Both the position numbers and the translations under genes were made by a program. This document shows positions 28,655-37,652 of a stretch of DNA of 54,279 bases, in pieces (within the stretch, counting starts at the first letter, position 1; each line of letters opens with the position of its first letter). Origin of the DNA: a virus. Under the pieces are notes generated by a model. It did not search any database, was not told the DNA's origin, and was given only the letters and a program-made list of their open reading frames with translations. The DNA is taken from positions 1-54,279 of the IMG/VR virus record IMGVR_UViG_3300041411_000172; one strand, 5' to 3'.

Positions 28655-29948
28655 AGCTCCGGTCAAGCTGACGCCGAAACAGGCGAACATCTACGTCTGG
28701 GGTTATCAGCGCAATGCGCGCTTCCGTGACGCGGTGTGCGGTCGCCGGTTCGGCAAGACCTTCCTCGGCAAGGCAGAGATGCGCCGTGCAGCCCGATTGG
28801 CTGCTGAGTGGGGCGTGAGCGTCGAGGATGAGATTTGGTACGCCGCTCCGACGCAGAAACAGGCTCGCCGGGTCTTCTGGCGTCGCTTGAAGCAGGCTAT
28901 CCCTCGGGAATGGAGGGAATGCAAGCCGAACGAATCGGACATGCTGATCACGCTAAAGAGTGGACATCTGATCCGTTGCGTCGGCCTGGAGAACTACGAC
29001 GATCTGCGCGGCTCCGGCCTGTTCTTTGTCCTGGTAGACGAGTGGGCCGACTGCAAGTGGGCGGCCTGGGAAGAAGTCCTTCGCCCGATGCTTTCCACCT
29101 GTGAATACATCGTCCCTGGCGTGGGAACGTGCAAGGGCGGCCATGCCTTGCGCATTGGTACCCCAAAGGGCTTCAACCATTGCTTCGACACATATCGCGA
29201 TGGGCAGCCAGGCGGCGAACCTGATCACAAGAGCTGGCTATACACCTCGCTTCAGGGTGGCAACGTCCCGGCTGAAGAGCTTGACGCGGCGCGTCGCAAG
29301 ATGGATCCGCGCACGTTCCGGCAGGAATACGAGGCCAGCTTTGAGAACTACGCCGGCGTCGTCTACTACACCTTCAGTCGCAGCGAGAGCCGGACCAGCG
29401 AGCGCATCAAGCCCGGAGAGGCTCTGCATATCGGCATGGACTTCAACGTCATGAAGATGGCCGCGGTTGTCTACGTGGTGCGCGAAGGCTTGCCCTTGGC
29501 TCTGGATGAGTTCCATTCGGTGCGTGACACGCCAGAGATGATCGAGAAGATCCAGGCGCGCTTCCCAGGGCACGGCATTGCGGTCTATCCCGACGCCAGC
29601 GGCCAGAACACCAGCAGCAAGAATGCCAGCGAATCCGATCTATCCCTGCTGCGTAAGGCTGGGTTCACGGTGATCGTGGACAGCCAGAACCCGGGCGTAA
29701 AAGACCGCGTGAACGCCGTCAATGCCATGTTGCTGAATGCATACGGCGAGCGACGACTGAAGGTCAATACAGACCAATGCCCGCAACTGACCCTATGCCT
29801 GGAGCGGCAGACCTATGACAAGCATGGCGATCCCGACAAGGACCCCAAAAAGGGTCACGACCACATGAACGACGCGGCCGGCTACTTCATCGCCAAGCGC
29901 TATCCAATCAACGCCGACATGACAGTCACCCAGCCTTTGAGAATGTAA
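28623..29948 (+). CDS. terL: terminase large subunit
   Basis: A 441-aa packaging motor. The ATPase has Walker A GRRFGKT (40-46) and Walker B FFVLVDE (134-140); the RNase H-like nuclease has Asp273 in GMDFNV, Asp324 in YPDAS and a C-terminal NDAAGYF Asp. The start at 28623 follows TGGAG and lies within terS by 32 bp. It translocates and cuts concatemeric DNA. Confidence 0.96.
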   Translation: MRMSPLPRTYEAPVKLTPKQANIYVWGYQRNARFRDAVCGRRFGKTFLGKAEMRRAARLAAEWGVSVEDEIWYAAPTQKQARRVFWRRLKQAIPREWRECKPNESDMLITLKSGHLIRCVGLENYDDLRGSGLFFVLVDEWADCKWAAWEEVLRPMLSTCEYIVPGVGTCKGGHALRIGTPKGFNHCFDTYRDGQPGGEPDHKSWLYTSLQGGNVPAEELDAARRKMDPRTFRQEYEASFENYAGVVYYTFSRSESRTSERIKPGEALHIGMDFNVMKMAAVVYVVREGLPLALDEFHSVRDTPEMIEKIQARFPGHGIAVYPDASGQNTSSKNASESDLSLLRKAGFTVIVDSQNPGVKDRVNAVNAMLLNAYGERRLKVNTDQCPQLTLCLERQTYDKHGDPDKDPKKGHDHMNDAAGYFIAKRYPINADMTVTQPLRM

Positions 29949-29950
29949 CC

Positions 29951-31330
29951 ATGAGCAATAACCCAAGCGACACGCTGCCGGCCGTTGACGCCATGCGCAA
30001 GTACTGGGACGTGATTACTCCGCTCATGGGTGGGACGATGGCGATGCGGGCGGCGGGCACGAGCCTTCTGCCCCAGTATCCGGCCGAGGCTGACGAATCG
30101 TACAAGGAGCGCCTGCGCCTCTCCACGCTGCTGCCTGCCTACTCGGAGACGGTCGGGAACATGACCTCCCGGGTTTTCGCTGAGCCTTTGCAGGTCGGTG
30201 ACGATTTGCCGGATCAGCTCAAGGAAATGACCAAGGACATCGACCATGCTGGCAATGACCTGAACTCATGGGCGGTTGAGTTCTTCCGCGAAGGCCTGAG
30301 CCACGGTCTGTGCCATGCGCTCATCGATCATCCTAAGTCGGACGGTGTGCGCACCCAGGCCGAGGAAATCGCGGCAGGGGTTCGCCCGTACGCGGTGATG
30401 GTGAAGCCTGAGCAAGTGCTGGGTTGGCGCTCGAAAGGCGGTCAGCTCACGATGTTTCGCTACATCGAGTCTGTCGAGGAGGAGGACGGCGAGTTCGGCG
30501 CCAAGTACGTCTATCAGATTCGCGTGCTTGAGCCTGGATCCTGGCGCACCTACCGCATGGGCTCCAACGGCGGCGCATGGGCGCTACACGAAGAGGGCAC
30601 CAACAGCCTCAAGAAAATCTCCTTGGTGACGTTCTACACGGGCCGCACAGGCTTCATGACGGCCAAGCCGCCACTGCTGGAGCTGGCTCACCTCAACGTC
30701 AAGCACTGGCAGAGCCAGAGCGACCAGGACAACATCCTTCACGTTATTCGCGTACCGATCCTGGTGCGCATCGGCGTGCAGGCCATATTCGACAACCAAG
30801 GCAAGCCTGTACCGCCTGAATTCAAGGTGGGTACTGGCGCGCTGACTGATCTGCCCAAGGACGGCGACCTCAAGTACGTCGAGCACACCGGGGCAGCGGT
30901 AAAGGCTGGCCGGGAAGCGCTGCAAGACCTCATCGACGAGATGCGCATGGCCGGTGCCAAGCTGCTCACGCCGGAGAAGAGCGCCACCAAGACTGCCGCT
31001 CAGGCGGACGAGGAGGCGGCGCAGGAGCTTTCCCCGCTGGCCCGGATGGCAAGCCACTTCGCTGACTGCCTTGCCCAGCTTCTCCAGTTCATGGCCGATT
31101 ACCGTGGCCTGGGTGATGGCGGCACGGTTGAGATGCGCGGCAACTTCGATGTCGACTACATGCCCGAAGTGTCGCTGCCGACGCTCGTCGCGATGACAAA
31201 TGCCGGGATGCTCTCCAAGGAAACCCTGTTCGCCGAGATGCAGCGCCGCGGCGTCATCAGCGATGAATACGACTGGACCCAGGAGTTTGCGAAGATCGAA
31301 GCCCAGGGCCCCGCACTCGGTACGATGTGA
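29951..31330 (+). CDS. portal protein (DUF4055)
   Basis: A 459-aa portal of the DUF4055 type: YKERLRLSTLLPAYSETVGNM, LNSWAVEFFREGLSHGLCHALID, RTGFMTAKPPLLELAHLNVKHW and a long helical C-terminus (ATKTAAQADEEAAQEL). It forms the dodecameric DNA entry pore at the capsid vertex. It starts 3 bp after the terL stop. Confidence 0.9.
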   Translation: MSNNPSDTLPAVDAMRKYWDVITPLMGGTMAMRAAGTSLLPQYPAEADESYKERLRLSTLLPAYSETVGNMTSRVFAEPLQVGDDLPDQLKEMTKDIDHAGNDLNSWAVEFFREGLSHGLCHALIDHPKSDGVRTQAEEIAAGVRPYAVMVKPEQVLGWRSKGGQLTMFRYIESVEEEDGEFGAKYVYQIRVLEPGSWRTYRMGSNGGAWALHEEGTNSLKKISLVTFYTGRTGFMTAKPPLLELAHLNVKHWQSQSDQDNILHVIRVPILVRIGVQAIFDNQGKPVPPEFKVGTGALTDLPKDGDLKYVEHTGAAVKAGREALQDLIDEMRMAGAKLLTPEKSATKTAAQADEEAAQELSPLARMASHFADCLAQLLQFMADYRGLGDGGTVEMRGNFDVDYMPEVSLPTLVAMTNAGMLSKETLFAEMQRRGVISDEYDWTQEFAKIEAQGPALGTM

Positions 31331-32403
31331 TGAAGACCGCCAACGAGAAGCTACTCGACAAGCTGATCGGGCACGAGGTTGACCTGCAACACCTGAGCAA
31401 TGCCCAGGTCGTTGCAATCATCAAGATCCTCAACAGTAAGGATGCCGAGCTGCGTGCTGCGTTGATCGCGGCAATCGACAACCTTGGCCCAAATCTGTCG
31501 GCGGCCTCGGTGGACGCGGCTCTGTCCACGGTCCTGCGCCTGAATCAGTCCACTTTCGTGGAGATCCGCCAGGCACTGGATCAGGCCACCGACGGCTTGA
31601 TCAGCTATGAGATCGCCTTCCAGCAAGGCGCGCTCCAGGCTGTGATACCTGCCGTCGTGCAGGAGACCTTCCCGATTGCCGCCGCACAGTTCAGTCAGGT
31701 CAAGGCGATTGCCCAAGCCCGGCCATTCCAGGGGCGCTTGCTCAGGGAGTGGATGAGTGGAATCGAGGCGTCTCGCGCTGCTTCGGTTCGTGATGCTTTG
31801 CGTGCCGGGGTGGTCGAGGGGCGAACGACTGCCGAAATCGTCCGCAACATCATGGGCACCCGGGCAGAGAAGTACGCCGATGGCATCCTGCAGAAGTCGC
31901 GCAGGGAGATCGAGGCCGTTGTCCGGTCTGCGGTTTCCAGCACCGCCGAGGCTGCCAGCGACAAAGCCTACGAGGCCAACGCCGACATCATTAGCCATGT
32001 TGAGTGGATCAGCACCCTCGACAATCGCACTTCGACCGACTGCCGGATCAGGGACCGCTTGCCGTACACCCTTGGGACCTACCTGCCGATTGGGCACAAA
32101 ATTCCATGGTTGGCCGGGCCCGGGAGAATCCACTGGTGCTGCCGCTCGACCAAGCTGCCGATTCTCAAGAGCGCGGCAAAGCTCGGATTCAGCGATGGAG
32201 CCACGCGGGCCTCCATGGACGGCCAGGTGCCGCAGTCGACGACCTATGCCGAATGGCTTGGCCGGCAGTCATCGGCGCGTCAGGACGAAATCCTGGGGCC
32301 TGAGCGTGGCAAGTTGCTGCGACAGGAAAAGCTCAAGCTGAATGACTTCTACAACGACCGTGGACGCTTCTTGACGCTCGATGAGCTCAGGGAGCGCCTG
32401 TAA
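31330..32403 (+). CDS. phage head morphogenesis protein (SPP1 gp7/Mu F-like)
   Basis: A 357-aa minor capsid protein. The C-terminal part has the Mu F-like block: AVVRSAVSSTAEAASDKAYEAN, HVEWISTLDNRTSTDCRIRD, PGRIHWCCRST with the conserved Cys residues. It helps portal incorporation or DNA ejection. ATG at 31330 shares a base with the portal stop (TGATG). Confidence 0.9.
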   Translation: MKTANEKLLDKLIGHEVDLQHLSNAQVVAIIKILNSKDAELRAALIAAIDNLGPNLSAASVDAALSTVLRLNQSTFVEIRQALDQATDGLISYEIAFQQGALQAVIPAVVQETFPIAAAQFSQVKAIAQARPFQGRLLREWMSGIEASRAASVRDALRAGVVEGRTTAEIVRNIMGTRAEKYADGILQKSRREIEAVVRSAVSSTAEAASDKAYEANADIISHVEWISTLDNRTSTDCRIRDRLPYTLGTYLPIGHKIPWLAGPGRIHWCCRSTKLPILKSAAKLGFSDGATRASMDGQVPQSTTYAEWLGRQSSARQDEILGPERGKLLRQEKLKLNDFYNDRGRFLTLDELRERL

Positions 32404-32409
32404 TTTCCT

Positions 32410-32444
32410 GCGACACGAAATGCCGACATTCGATTTTGTGTCGC
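32410..32444. repeat. dispersed inverted element, copy 3
   Basis: GCGACACGAAAT and ATTTTGTGTCGC (11 of 12 complementary) with an 11-bp spacer, in the gap between head morphogenesis and scaffold genes and just before a terminator. Confidence 0.78.
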
Positions 32445-32450
32445 AACCCA

Positions 32451-32476
32451 AGCCTCGCCATGTGCGGGGCTTTTTT
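32451..32476 (+). terminator. intrinsic terminator inside the late operon
   Basis: AGCCTCGC / GCGGGGCT hairpin with a five-base loop (one G-T pair) and six T. It would require antitermination for expression of capsid genes from an upstream late promoter. Confidence 0.82.
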
Positions 32477-32553
32477 CTGCCTGCAGTTCGGATGGACGGG
32501 GCGCGACAGGGCCGGATGGCTCACCAACTGGCCGGATGGCCCAGAGAGACGAG

Positions 32554-33300
32554 ATGAAACTGAAGACTGTTGAAGTGGATGGCAAGCAATACGCTGAGAT
32601 CCAGGATGGCAAGCCTGTTTATGTTGAAGACGACGGTAAAGAAGTCGCCTTTGATGCGGTGGGCACTCGCAGCACCATCACCCGCCTGAACGCTGAGGCA
32701 AAGTCCCATCGTGAGCGCGCTGATGGATTCGAGAAGGTCGCCAAAGCCTTCGAGGGCATTGAGGATGCCGCTGCGGCCAAGAAAGCCCTGGAAACCGTCG
32801 CCAACCTCGACGCAAAGAAACTGGTGGATGCCGGTGAGATCGAGAAGGTGAAGGGCGAGATCAGCAAGGCCTTCCAGGCTCAACTGGATGAAGCCAACGG
32901 CAAGGCGCAGACACTCGAGCAGCAACTGTACTCCGAGAAGATCGGTGGCAGCTTTGCCCGCTCGCAGTTCATCGCCGAGAAGATGGCAATTCCGGCTGAC
33001 ATGGTGCAGGCCGCGTTCGGCGGCAACTTCAAGATCGAAGAAGGCAAGGTTGTCGCTTATGACGGCCAGGGCCAGAAGGTCTTCAGCCGTGCGCGCCCTG
33101 GCGAGTTGGCCGACTTCAACGAAGCGCTTGAAACCCTCGTTTCACAGTACCCCCATCGCGACCACATCCTGAAGAGCTCCGGCGCCAATGGCGGCGGCGC
33201 TCCGAACGGCGGTGGATCGAATACCCAATCCAAGGGCAATTTTGGTGGCAGCAAGGAAGATCGAGTCGCTGCTATCAAAGGCCTGACCGCTAGCGAATAA
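32554..33300 (+). CDS. capsid scaffold protein
   Basis: A 248-aa highly charged, coiled-coil protein (AKSHRERADGFEKVAKAFEGIED; AKKLVDAGEIEKVKGEISKAF) with a Gly/Asn-rich C-terminal linker, typical of phage scaffolds and directly upstream of the capsid gene. The start MKLKTVEVDG at 32554 has a GAGAGACGAG run upstream; an ATG 18 bases earlier is possible. Confidence 0.83.
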   Translation: MKLKTVEVDGKQYAEIQDGKPVYVEDDGKEVAFDAVGTRSTITRLNAEAKSHRERADGFEKVAKAFEGIEDAAAAKKALETVANLDAKKLVDAGEIEKVKGEISKAFQAQLDEANGKAQTLEQQLYSEKIGGSFARSQFIAEKMAIPADMVQAAFGGNFKIEEGKVVAYDGQGQKVFSRARPGELADFNEALETLVSQYPHRDHILKSSGANGGGAPNGGGSNTQSKGNFGGSKEDRVAAIKGLTASE

Positions 33301-33309
33301 GGAGGCCCA

Positions 33310-34278
33310 ATGGCCCTTTCGAACATGAAGGTATTCAACGAATACCTCAAACGCGTCACCATCGAGACCCTGGCGCAAGACGTTGAGAAATTCAACGCTG
33401 CTTCGGCAGGCGCCATCCGCCTGACCACTCAGGGCATCGACGGCGACTTCCTGCAAGAGTCGTTCTGGGCTGGCCTGCATGGCGCTCAGCGCCGTGTTGA
33501 CCGTTACGCAGCCAACGGCACCCAGGCAGCGACCCCTCTGGCCCAAAAGCAGTACGACTCCGTGAAGATCGCGGGCGGCTTCGGTCCCATCCTGTGGGAG
33601 CCGGCGCAGTTGTCGTGGGTGCAGAAGAACCCGGAAGAGGCGCTGGAAGTCATCAGCCGCAACCTGTCCGAAGCCATCATGTCGGACCAACTGAACACCT
33701 CTATTGCCGCCCTGGTGGCTGCTATTGGTAACCAGCCGTCCGCCACCAACGACGTGTCCGCTACCGGCGGCGTGAACTATGTCGCCATCAACAACGCCCA
33801 CGCGCTGTTCGGTGACGCCTCGCAGCGCCTGGTTGCCCAGGTGATGACCGGCGCCATGTACCACAAACTCCTGGGCCAGAACTTGGCGAACGCTGAGCGC
33901 CTGTTCCAGTTCAGCGGCGTGCAGGTTGTCGACATCCTCGGCAAGGCCGTGATCATCACCGATGCCGCGGCCCTGTACGAGGCTGGCACGCCGAACAAGC
34001 AGAAGGTGTTGAGCCTGGCTGACGGCGCTGCGGTGGTGATGGACGGTTCCGACCTGATCACCAACATCGAGACCTCCAACGGCAAGGAGCGCATCGAAAC
34101 CACCATGCAGGCCGACTACACCTTCGGGCTGGGCATGAAGGGTTACACCTGGGACACCGCCAACGGCGGCAAGTCGCCAACCAGCGCCGAGCTGGCCACC
34201 GGCACCAACTGGGACCTGGTTGCGAACAGCATCAAGGCCTCGGCTGGCGTTCTCACCATCGGCGACGCCGCTCAGTAA
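33310..34278 (+). CDS. major capsid protein
   Basis: A 322-aa protein expected to take the HK97 fold, with the N-terminal helix MKVFNEYLKRVTIETLAQDVE, a central block EALEVISRNLSEAIMSDQLN and a C-terminal GMKGYTWDTANGGKSPTSAELATGTNWD typical of this capsid family. AAGGAGG precedes the ATG by 4 bases, fitting high expression. Confidence 0.92.
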   Translation: MALSNMKVFNEYLKRVTIETLAQDVEKFNAASAGAIRLTTQGIDGDFLQESFWAGLHGAQRRVDRYAANGTQAATPLAQKQYDSVKIAGGFGPILWEPAQLSWVQKNPEEALEVISRNLSEAIMSDQLNTSIAALVAAIGNQPSATNDVSATGGVNYVAINNAHALFGDASQRLVAQVMTGAMYHKLLGQNLANAERLFQFSGVQVVDILGKAVIITDAAALYEAGTPNKQKVLSLADGAAVVMDGSDLITNIETSNGKERIETTMQADYTFGLGMKGYTWDTANGGKSPTSAELATGTNWDLVANSIKASAGVLTIGDAAQ

Positions 34279-34285
34279 TCGAGAC

Positions 34286-34303
34286 GGCGGCCTTCGGGTC
34301 GCC
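34286..34303 (+). other. UUCG hairpin after the capsid gene
   Basis: GGCGGCC and GGTCGCC enclose a TTCG loop without a T-run. Such a hyperstable RNA hairpin may protect the capsid mRNA end or attenuate downstream expression. Confidence 0.55.
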
Positions 34304-34327
34304 TGATCCACCTACCAGGAGTCCACC

Positions 34328-34606
34328 ATGGACGAGAAAGTCATTTACGAGAAACACCCAGTAACCGCTGAGCGCAAGGCTGAACTGCGCCAGAAGGGCT
34401 ACAAGATCATCGACGCCAAGTTCGCGCCGGATGACTACAAGCACCCTGAGCCGATGAAGAAGGGGGGCTCTGGCGGTGATAAGCCGTCCAAGGGCCTGCG
34501 AGTCGAGGAGATCAAGGCGAAGCTGACTGAGAAAGGCATCCCGTTCGACGATAACGCCGAGCGTCCAGCACTCGCCGAACTGCTCGACAAATCGACTCAG
34601 GAGTAA
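34328..34606 (+). CDS. small HeH/LEM-domain-like protein
   Basis: A 92-aa protein with a C-terminal helix-extension-helix type domain (GLRVEEIKAKLTEKGIPFDDN ... LAELLDKS), found between capsid and connector genes in many phages. The Lys-rich N-terminal part may bind DNA or capsid. AGGAG precedes the ATG. Confidence 0.75.
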   Translation: MDEKVIYEKHPVTAERKAELRQKGYKIIDAKFAPDDYKHPEPMKKGGSGGDKPSKGLRVEEIKAKLTEKGIPFDDNAERPALAELLDKSTQE

Positions 34607-34612
34607 AGCCCC

Positions 34613-34981
34613 GTGACGACCTACATCAGTGTTGCGCAGGTGGATGCCTTGCTGGGTGCCAACTGGACCACGGAAGACAAGAAGCCGCGCGCGGTGCTGA
34701 TGGCGAACACCTGGCTTACCAATCTCGGTCTGCCGGTGTTCGACCCGGTCCCGGATGATGTTGTCCAGGCCGGCGCCGAGGTTGCCATGGAGGCAGCCGC
34801 CGGCAGGATCTACGGCTCCAAGGAAACCGGCATTACGGAGAAGTCTGTGAGCGCCGACGGCGTGTCTAGCAGCAAGTCGTTCTCCGAATCATCCCGGACC
34901 ATCAGCGCCGGCGAGTCTTTCGCCCTGGCGCTGCTGGCCCATTACCTCGGCTCAGGCCAGGTCAAAGTTGTGAGGGGCTGA
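34613..34981 (+). CDS. head-tail connector, DnaT-like/gp6-type
   Basis: A 122-aa protein starting at GTG (AGGAG upstream), with MTTYISVAQVDALLGANW and the VAMEAAAGRIYGS ... SFALALLAHYL helical elements seen in first connector proteins. It should sit under the portal ring. Confidence 0.8.
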   Translation: MTTYISVAQVDALLGANWTTEDKKPRAVLMANTWLTNLGLPVFDPVPDDVVQAGAEVAMEAAAGRIYGSKETGITEKSVSADGVSSSKSFSESSRTISAGESFALALLAHYLGSGQVKVVRG

Positions 34982-34982
34982 A

Positions 34983-35366
34983 ATGGGACTGCGCGACGAC
35001 CTGCAGAGGGATCTGGCCGAAGCCTTCGACACAGACCTGGCCGATGCTGTGAGCCCCGTTGTGGGCGTGCGTAAGGTTCAGGGTGAGTACGACCCGGACT
35101 CAGGCACGACGCCGGAGACCATCACGAATTACGCCGGGCGGGGAGTGTTTGGCAAATATCTCGCCAAAGAGATTGATGGATCGCTGATCCAGGCTACCGA
35201 CGAAAAGCTCACCATCCTGCAGAACGAACTTTTTATCACGCTGCTGGGCGAGCCTACCGAAGTCCTGGCCATCCCTGAAATCGGCGACGTCATCGGCGGT
35301 AAGCGCGCAATGAACGTCAGCCAGGACCCTGCCAAAGCAACCTGGACAGTTCAACTGAGGAAGTAG
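34983..35366 (+). CDS. head closure/adaptor protein
   Basis: A 127-aa beta-rich protein (GVRKVQGEYDPDSGTTPETI; LIQATDEKLTILQNELF; EIGDVIGGKRAMNVSQDPAKATWTVQLR), the pattern of head-closure proteins. It follows the first connector with a 1-bp gap. Confidence 0.8.
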   Translation: MGLRDDLQRDLAEAFDTDLADAVSPVVGVRKVQGEYDPDSGTTPETITNYAGRGVFGKYLAKEIDGSLIQATDEKLTILQNELFITLLGEPTEVLAIPEIGDVIGGKRAMNVSQDPAKATWTVQLRK

Positions 35367-35368
35367 CC

Positions 35369-35812
35369 ATGCCGCGCGGATCGCACATGACGGAGCGTTA
35401 CGGCGGTAAGAGTGGCAGTTTCGAGCTGCAACTGGCTGAGTTCGCTGCGCAGGCAAAAGACGCTATCGACGCGAGTCTGCGGGAAATCATCATCGAGCTT
35501 GGCGGGTCACTGATCCGCATGTCTCCGGTTGATACCGGGCGATTCCGGGGGAATTGGCAGTTCAGCATTACGGCCCCCGCCGGCGGAACGCTGGACACCG
35601 TTGACCCGACTGGAGCAGAGACCACGGCGCGCCTCGTTGGGGATTCGATTGAGTTCCGCGCCGGGACCACGGGATTCATCGTGAACAACCTTCCGTATGC
35701 GATTCCGCTCGAGTACGGACACTCCGACCAAGCGCCAGGCGGGATGGTGCGCATCACCCAGGCCCGCTTCCAGCAGATCGTGCTGGAGGCCATCAGGAAC
35801 AACCAGGTATGA
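35369..35812 (+). CDS. HK97 gp10-like neck/tail completion protein
   Basis: A 147-aa protein with the gp10 pattern MSPVDTGRFRGNWQFSI, NNLPYAIPLEYGHSDQAPGGMVR, and a C-terminal helix. It finishes the head-tail joint. GAGGAA precedes the ATG; a later ATG (35387) is possible. Confidence 0.87.
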   Translation: MPRGSHMTERYGGKSGSFELQLAEFAAQAKDAIDASLREIIIELGGSLIRMSPVDTGRFRGNWQFSITAPAGGTLDTVDPTGAETTARLVGDSIEFRAGTTGFIVNNLPYAIPLEYGHSDQAPGGMVRITQARFQQIVLEAIRNNQV

Positions 35813-36228
35813 GCCACAAGATCATTCGATCCCTGCTGGAGGCGCGCCTCAAGGCTTGGGCTGACGCTCGAACGCCAGCATTGCGCATCGCCTACCAAAA
35901 CGTGGCTTTCGTTCCTGGTGATGGCGAGACGTATCTGAGAGCGTTCCTCATACCGGCTGGCACCGACAGCAACGACCTGGCTGGTGCCCACCGGCTGTAC
36001 ACCGGCGTGTTTCAAATCACCATCGTGACAACGTCAGGCAATGGCCCATCAGCCTCCGAAACGATCGCTGACGAACTTGCAGCTCTGTATCCACTCAACG
36101 ACCGACTGGTTCGCAACGGCATCACAGCCTTGATCATGACGCCAGTTGAGCCTGGACCTCAGCTATCCGAAGACACTGCGTTCGCCTTGCCTGTGTCGTT
36201 CCAGTACCGAGCCGACACCACAACTTAA
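35809..36228 (+). CDS. tail terminator protein (DUF4128, lambda U-like)
   Basis: A 139-aa protein with an alpha-beta fold (IIRSLLEARLKAWADARTPALRIAY; YTGVFQITIVTTSGNGPS; ETIADELAALYP) typical of tail terminators that cap the tail tube and join it to the head. It overlaps the previous gene by 4 bp. Confidence 0.85.
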   Translation: MSHKIIRSLLEARLKAWADARTPALRIAYQNVAFVPGDGETYLRAFLIPAGTDSNDLAGAHRLYTGVFQITIVTTSGNGPSASETIADELAALYPLNDRLVRNGITALIMTPVEPGPQLSEDTAFALPVSFQYRADTTT

Positions 36229-36250
36229 TCCGCCCGTTGGGCAACCCCTG

Positions 36251-36272
36251 AACCCGCCAGTGAGCGGGTTTT
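36251..36272 (+). terminator. intrinsic terminator before the tail tube gene
   Basis: AACCCGC / GCGGGTT hairpin followed by a short T-run, in the 71-bp gap between tail terminator and tube genes. Confidence 0.7.
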
Positions 36273-36299
36273 GTCATTTCTGCATAGAGGAAAACCCCA

Positions 36300-36947
36300 A
36301 TGAGCGTTTTTTTGCCAAACGGTTCGACTGTCAGCATCGCTGCCTCGTACGACACCGCCATTGCCTTCACCGCGATTACCAATGGCGCTGAGGCTGAAGT
36401 CTCTGCCGTAGCGCATGATCTCTTGGCCGGCGACTTTGTTGAAGTCACCTCGGGCTGGGCTCGCCTGAACAACCGCGTGGTTCGCGTGAAAAGCGTGCTG
36501 ACCGATTCGTTTGTCCTGGAGTCGGTGAATACCACCAACGTCGCGCGATTCATTCCCGGCGCTGGTATCGGCTCTGTTCGCAAAATCCTCACCTGGACGC
36601 CTATCAGCCAAATCACTGACTCCAACAAGTCCGGCGGCGAGCAGCAAAACGTCACCTACTCGTTTCTCGAAGAAGACGACGAGCACCAGATCCCGACCTC
36701 GAAGTCGCCACTGTCCTTTACGCTGACCATGGCCGATGACCCGAGCCTGCCGCACAACGCCGTGCTGCTGGAAGCTGACGACGACAAGGCTGCGCGCGCA
36801 ATTCGCATCAACCTCGCGTCGGGTGGCGTTATCGCCTACAACGCCTTCGCGTCTTTCGACAACGTGCCGTCGCTGACCAAGAACAACGTCATGGCCGTTA
36901 CTGCGGTGTTCGCAGTGGTCGCCAAATTCATCCGCTACGCGGCGTAA
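36300..36947 (+). CDS. major tail tube protein (lambda V-like)
   Basis: A 215-aa beta-rich protein (MSVFLPNGSTVSIAASYDTA; DFVEVTSGWARLNNRVVRV; VTYSFLEEDDEHQIPTSKS) that matches siphophage tail tube proteins in size and position. GAGGA is 8 bases before the ATG. Confidence 0.88.
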   Translation: MSVFLPNGSTVSIAASYDTAIAFTAITNGAEAEVSAVAHDLLAGDFVEVTSGWARLNNRVVRVKSVLTDSFVLESVNTTNVARFIPGAGIGSVRKILTWTPISQITDSNKSGGEQQNVTYSFLEEDDEHQIPTSKSPLSFTLTMADDPSLPHNAVLLEADDDKAARAIRINLASGGVIAYNAFASFDNVPSLTKNNVMAVTAVFAVVAKFIRYAA

Positions 36948-36956
36948 GGGGGAGTC

Positions 36957-37343
36957 ATGGCGAAGATCAAGATTTCCCAGAACCCAACCTTCAAGGCGAA
37001 GGTTGCGATTCCTCGCGTAGGCGCTGACCCGGTTAGCGTCGAGTTCGAGTTCAAATACTTGGACCGGCTGGCCCTGGCGCAGTACTTCGATAAATGGAAC
37101 GGCGCCAGCGAGCAGCACATCAAGCAGGTACAGGAAGACGGCCTGACTTGGCAGGAGTCCACGGCGGCAGAGATTGCCATCCAGGTCGGCCAGCTCAAGG
37201 ACATCGTTCACGGCTGGGCATTCGACGAAAAGCTCTCGGATGAATCGCTGACCGCCCTGTGTACGACCTGTGTCGGCGCGCCGCAAGCAGTCTTGGCTGC
37301 TTACCAGGCCGCCTACCAGCCGGCCCGCCTGGGAAACTCGTAA
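36957..37343 (+). CDS. tail assembly chaperone, lambda G-like
   Basis: A 128-aa helical protein (LDRLALAQYFDKWNGASEQH ... AEIAIQVGQLKDIVHGW) that coats the tape measure during tail assembly. Its end carries the slippery heptamer GGGAAAC in frame, three codons' worth of bases before the TAA stop, so part of the ribosomes shift to the -1 frame and make the G-T fusion. Confidence 0.88.
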   Translation: MAKIKISQNPTFKAKVAIPRVGADPVSVEFEFKYLDRLALAQYFDKWNGASEQHIKQVQEDGLTWQESTAAEIAIQVGQLKDIVHGWAFDEKLSDESLTALCTTCVGAPQAVLAAYQAAYQPARLGNS

Positions 37344-37642
37344 GCGCTGCTCGCGCCCTGTATCAGCCAACCTTCGAAGGATTCGATGCGTTTGGCTTTT
37401 CTGCTGAGGACTACGGCGGGGATTGTGAGGTATGGCCAGATAACTGGCCCGCCTTCCGCCTCTTCGAAGCAATGTCGACGCAGTGGCGCACCGGCATGGG
37501 CGGGGCCTCGGGCCTGGACTACAACGCGCTCCCGCCGGTCGCCAGCATGCTGGGCATCAAGCGGCGCGAACTCTCAGAAGCCTTTCAAGACATCCGCGTC
37601 ATGGAAGCAGAGGCCATGCTCGTGATGAGCGAATCGAAATAA
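36957..37642 (+). CDS. G-T fusion tail chaperone by -1 frameshift
   Basis: Frame 0 runs from 36957 to the slip site at 37331-37337, then the -1 frame continues to 37642 (LVSAARALYQPTFEGFDAFG ... MLVMSESK), a DUF1799-type T domain. Fusion length is about 228 residues. This copies the lambda G/GT mechanism, in which a few percent of product carries T and recruits tail tube protein. Confidence 0.87.
37331..37337 (+). promoter_or_regulatory. -1 ribosomal slippery heptamer
   Basis: GGGAAAC, read as G-GGA-AAC in the G frame, fits X-XXY-YYZ and differs from lambda GGGAAAG only in the last base. The T frame is open across the site and begins before the G stop. Confidence 0.9.
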
Positions 37643-37652
37643 CGGAGCCCGC

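Noticed and set aside
29967-29974. Single GCGACACG at the start of the portal gene
   Set aside because: No partner arm at the expected distance; explained by Ser-Asp-Thr codons.
33142-34311. 389-codon leftward frame opposite the capsid gene
   Set aside because: Shadow frame of a gene with clear capsid features.
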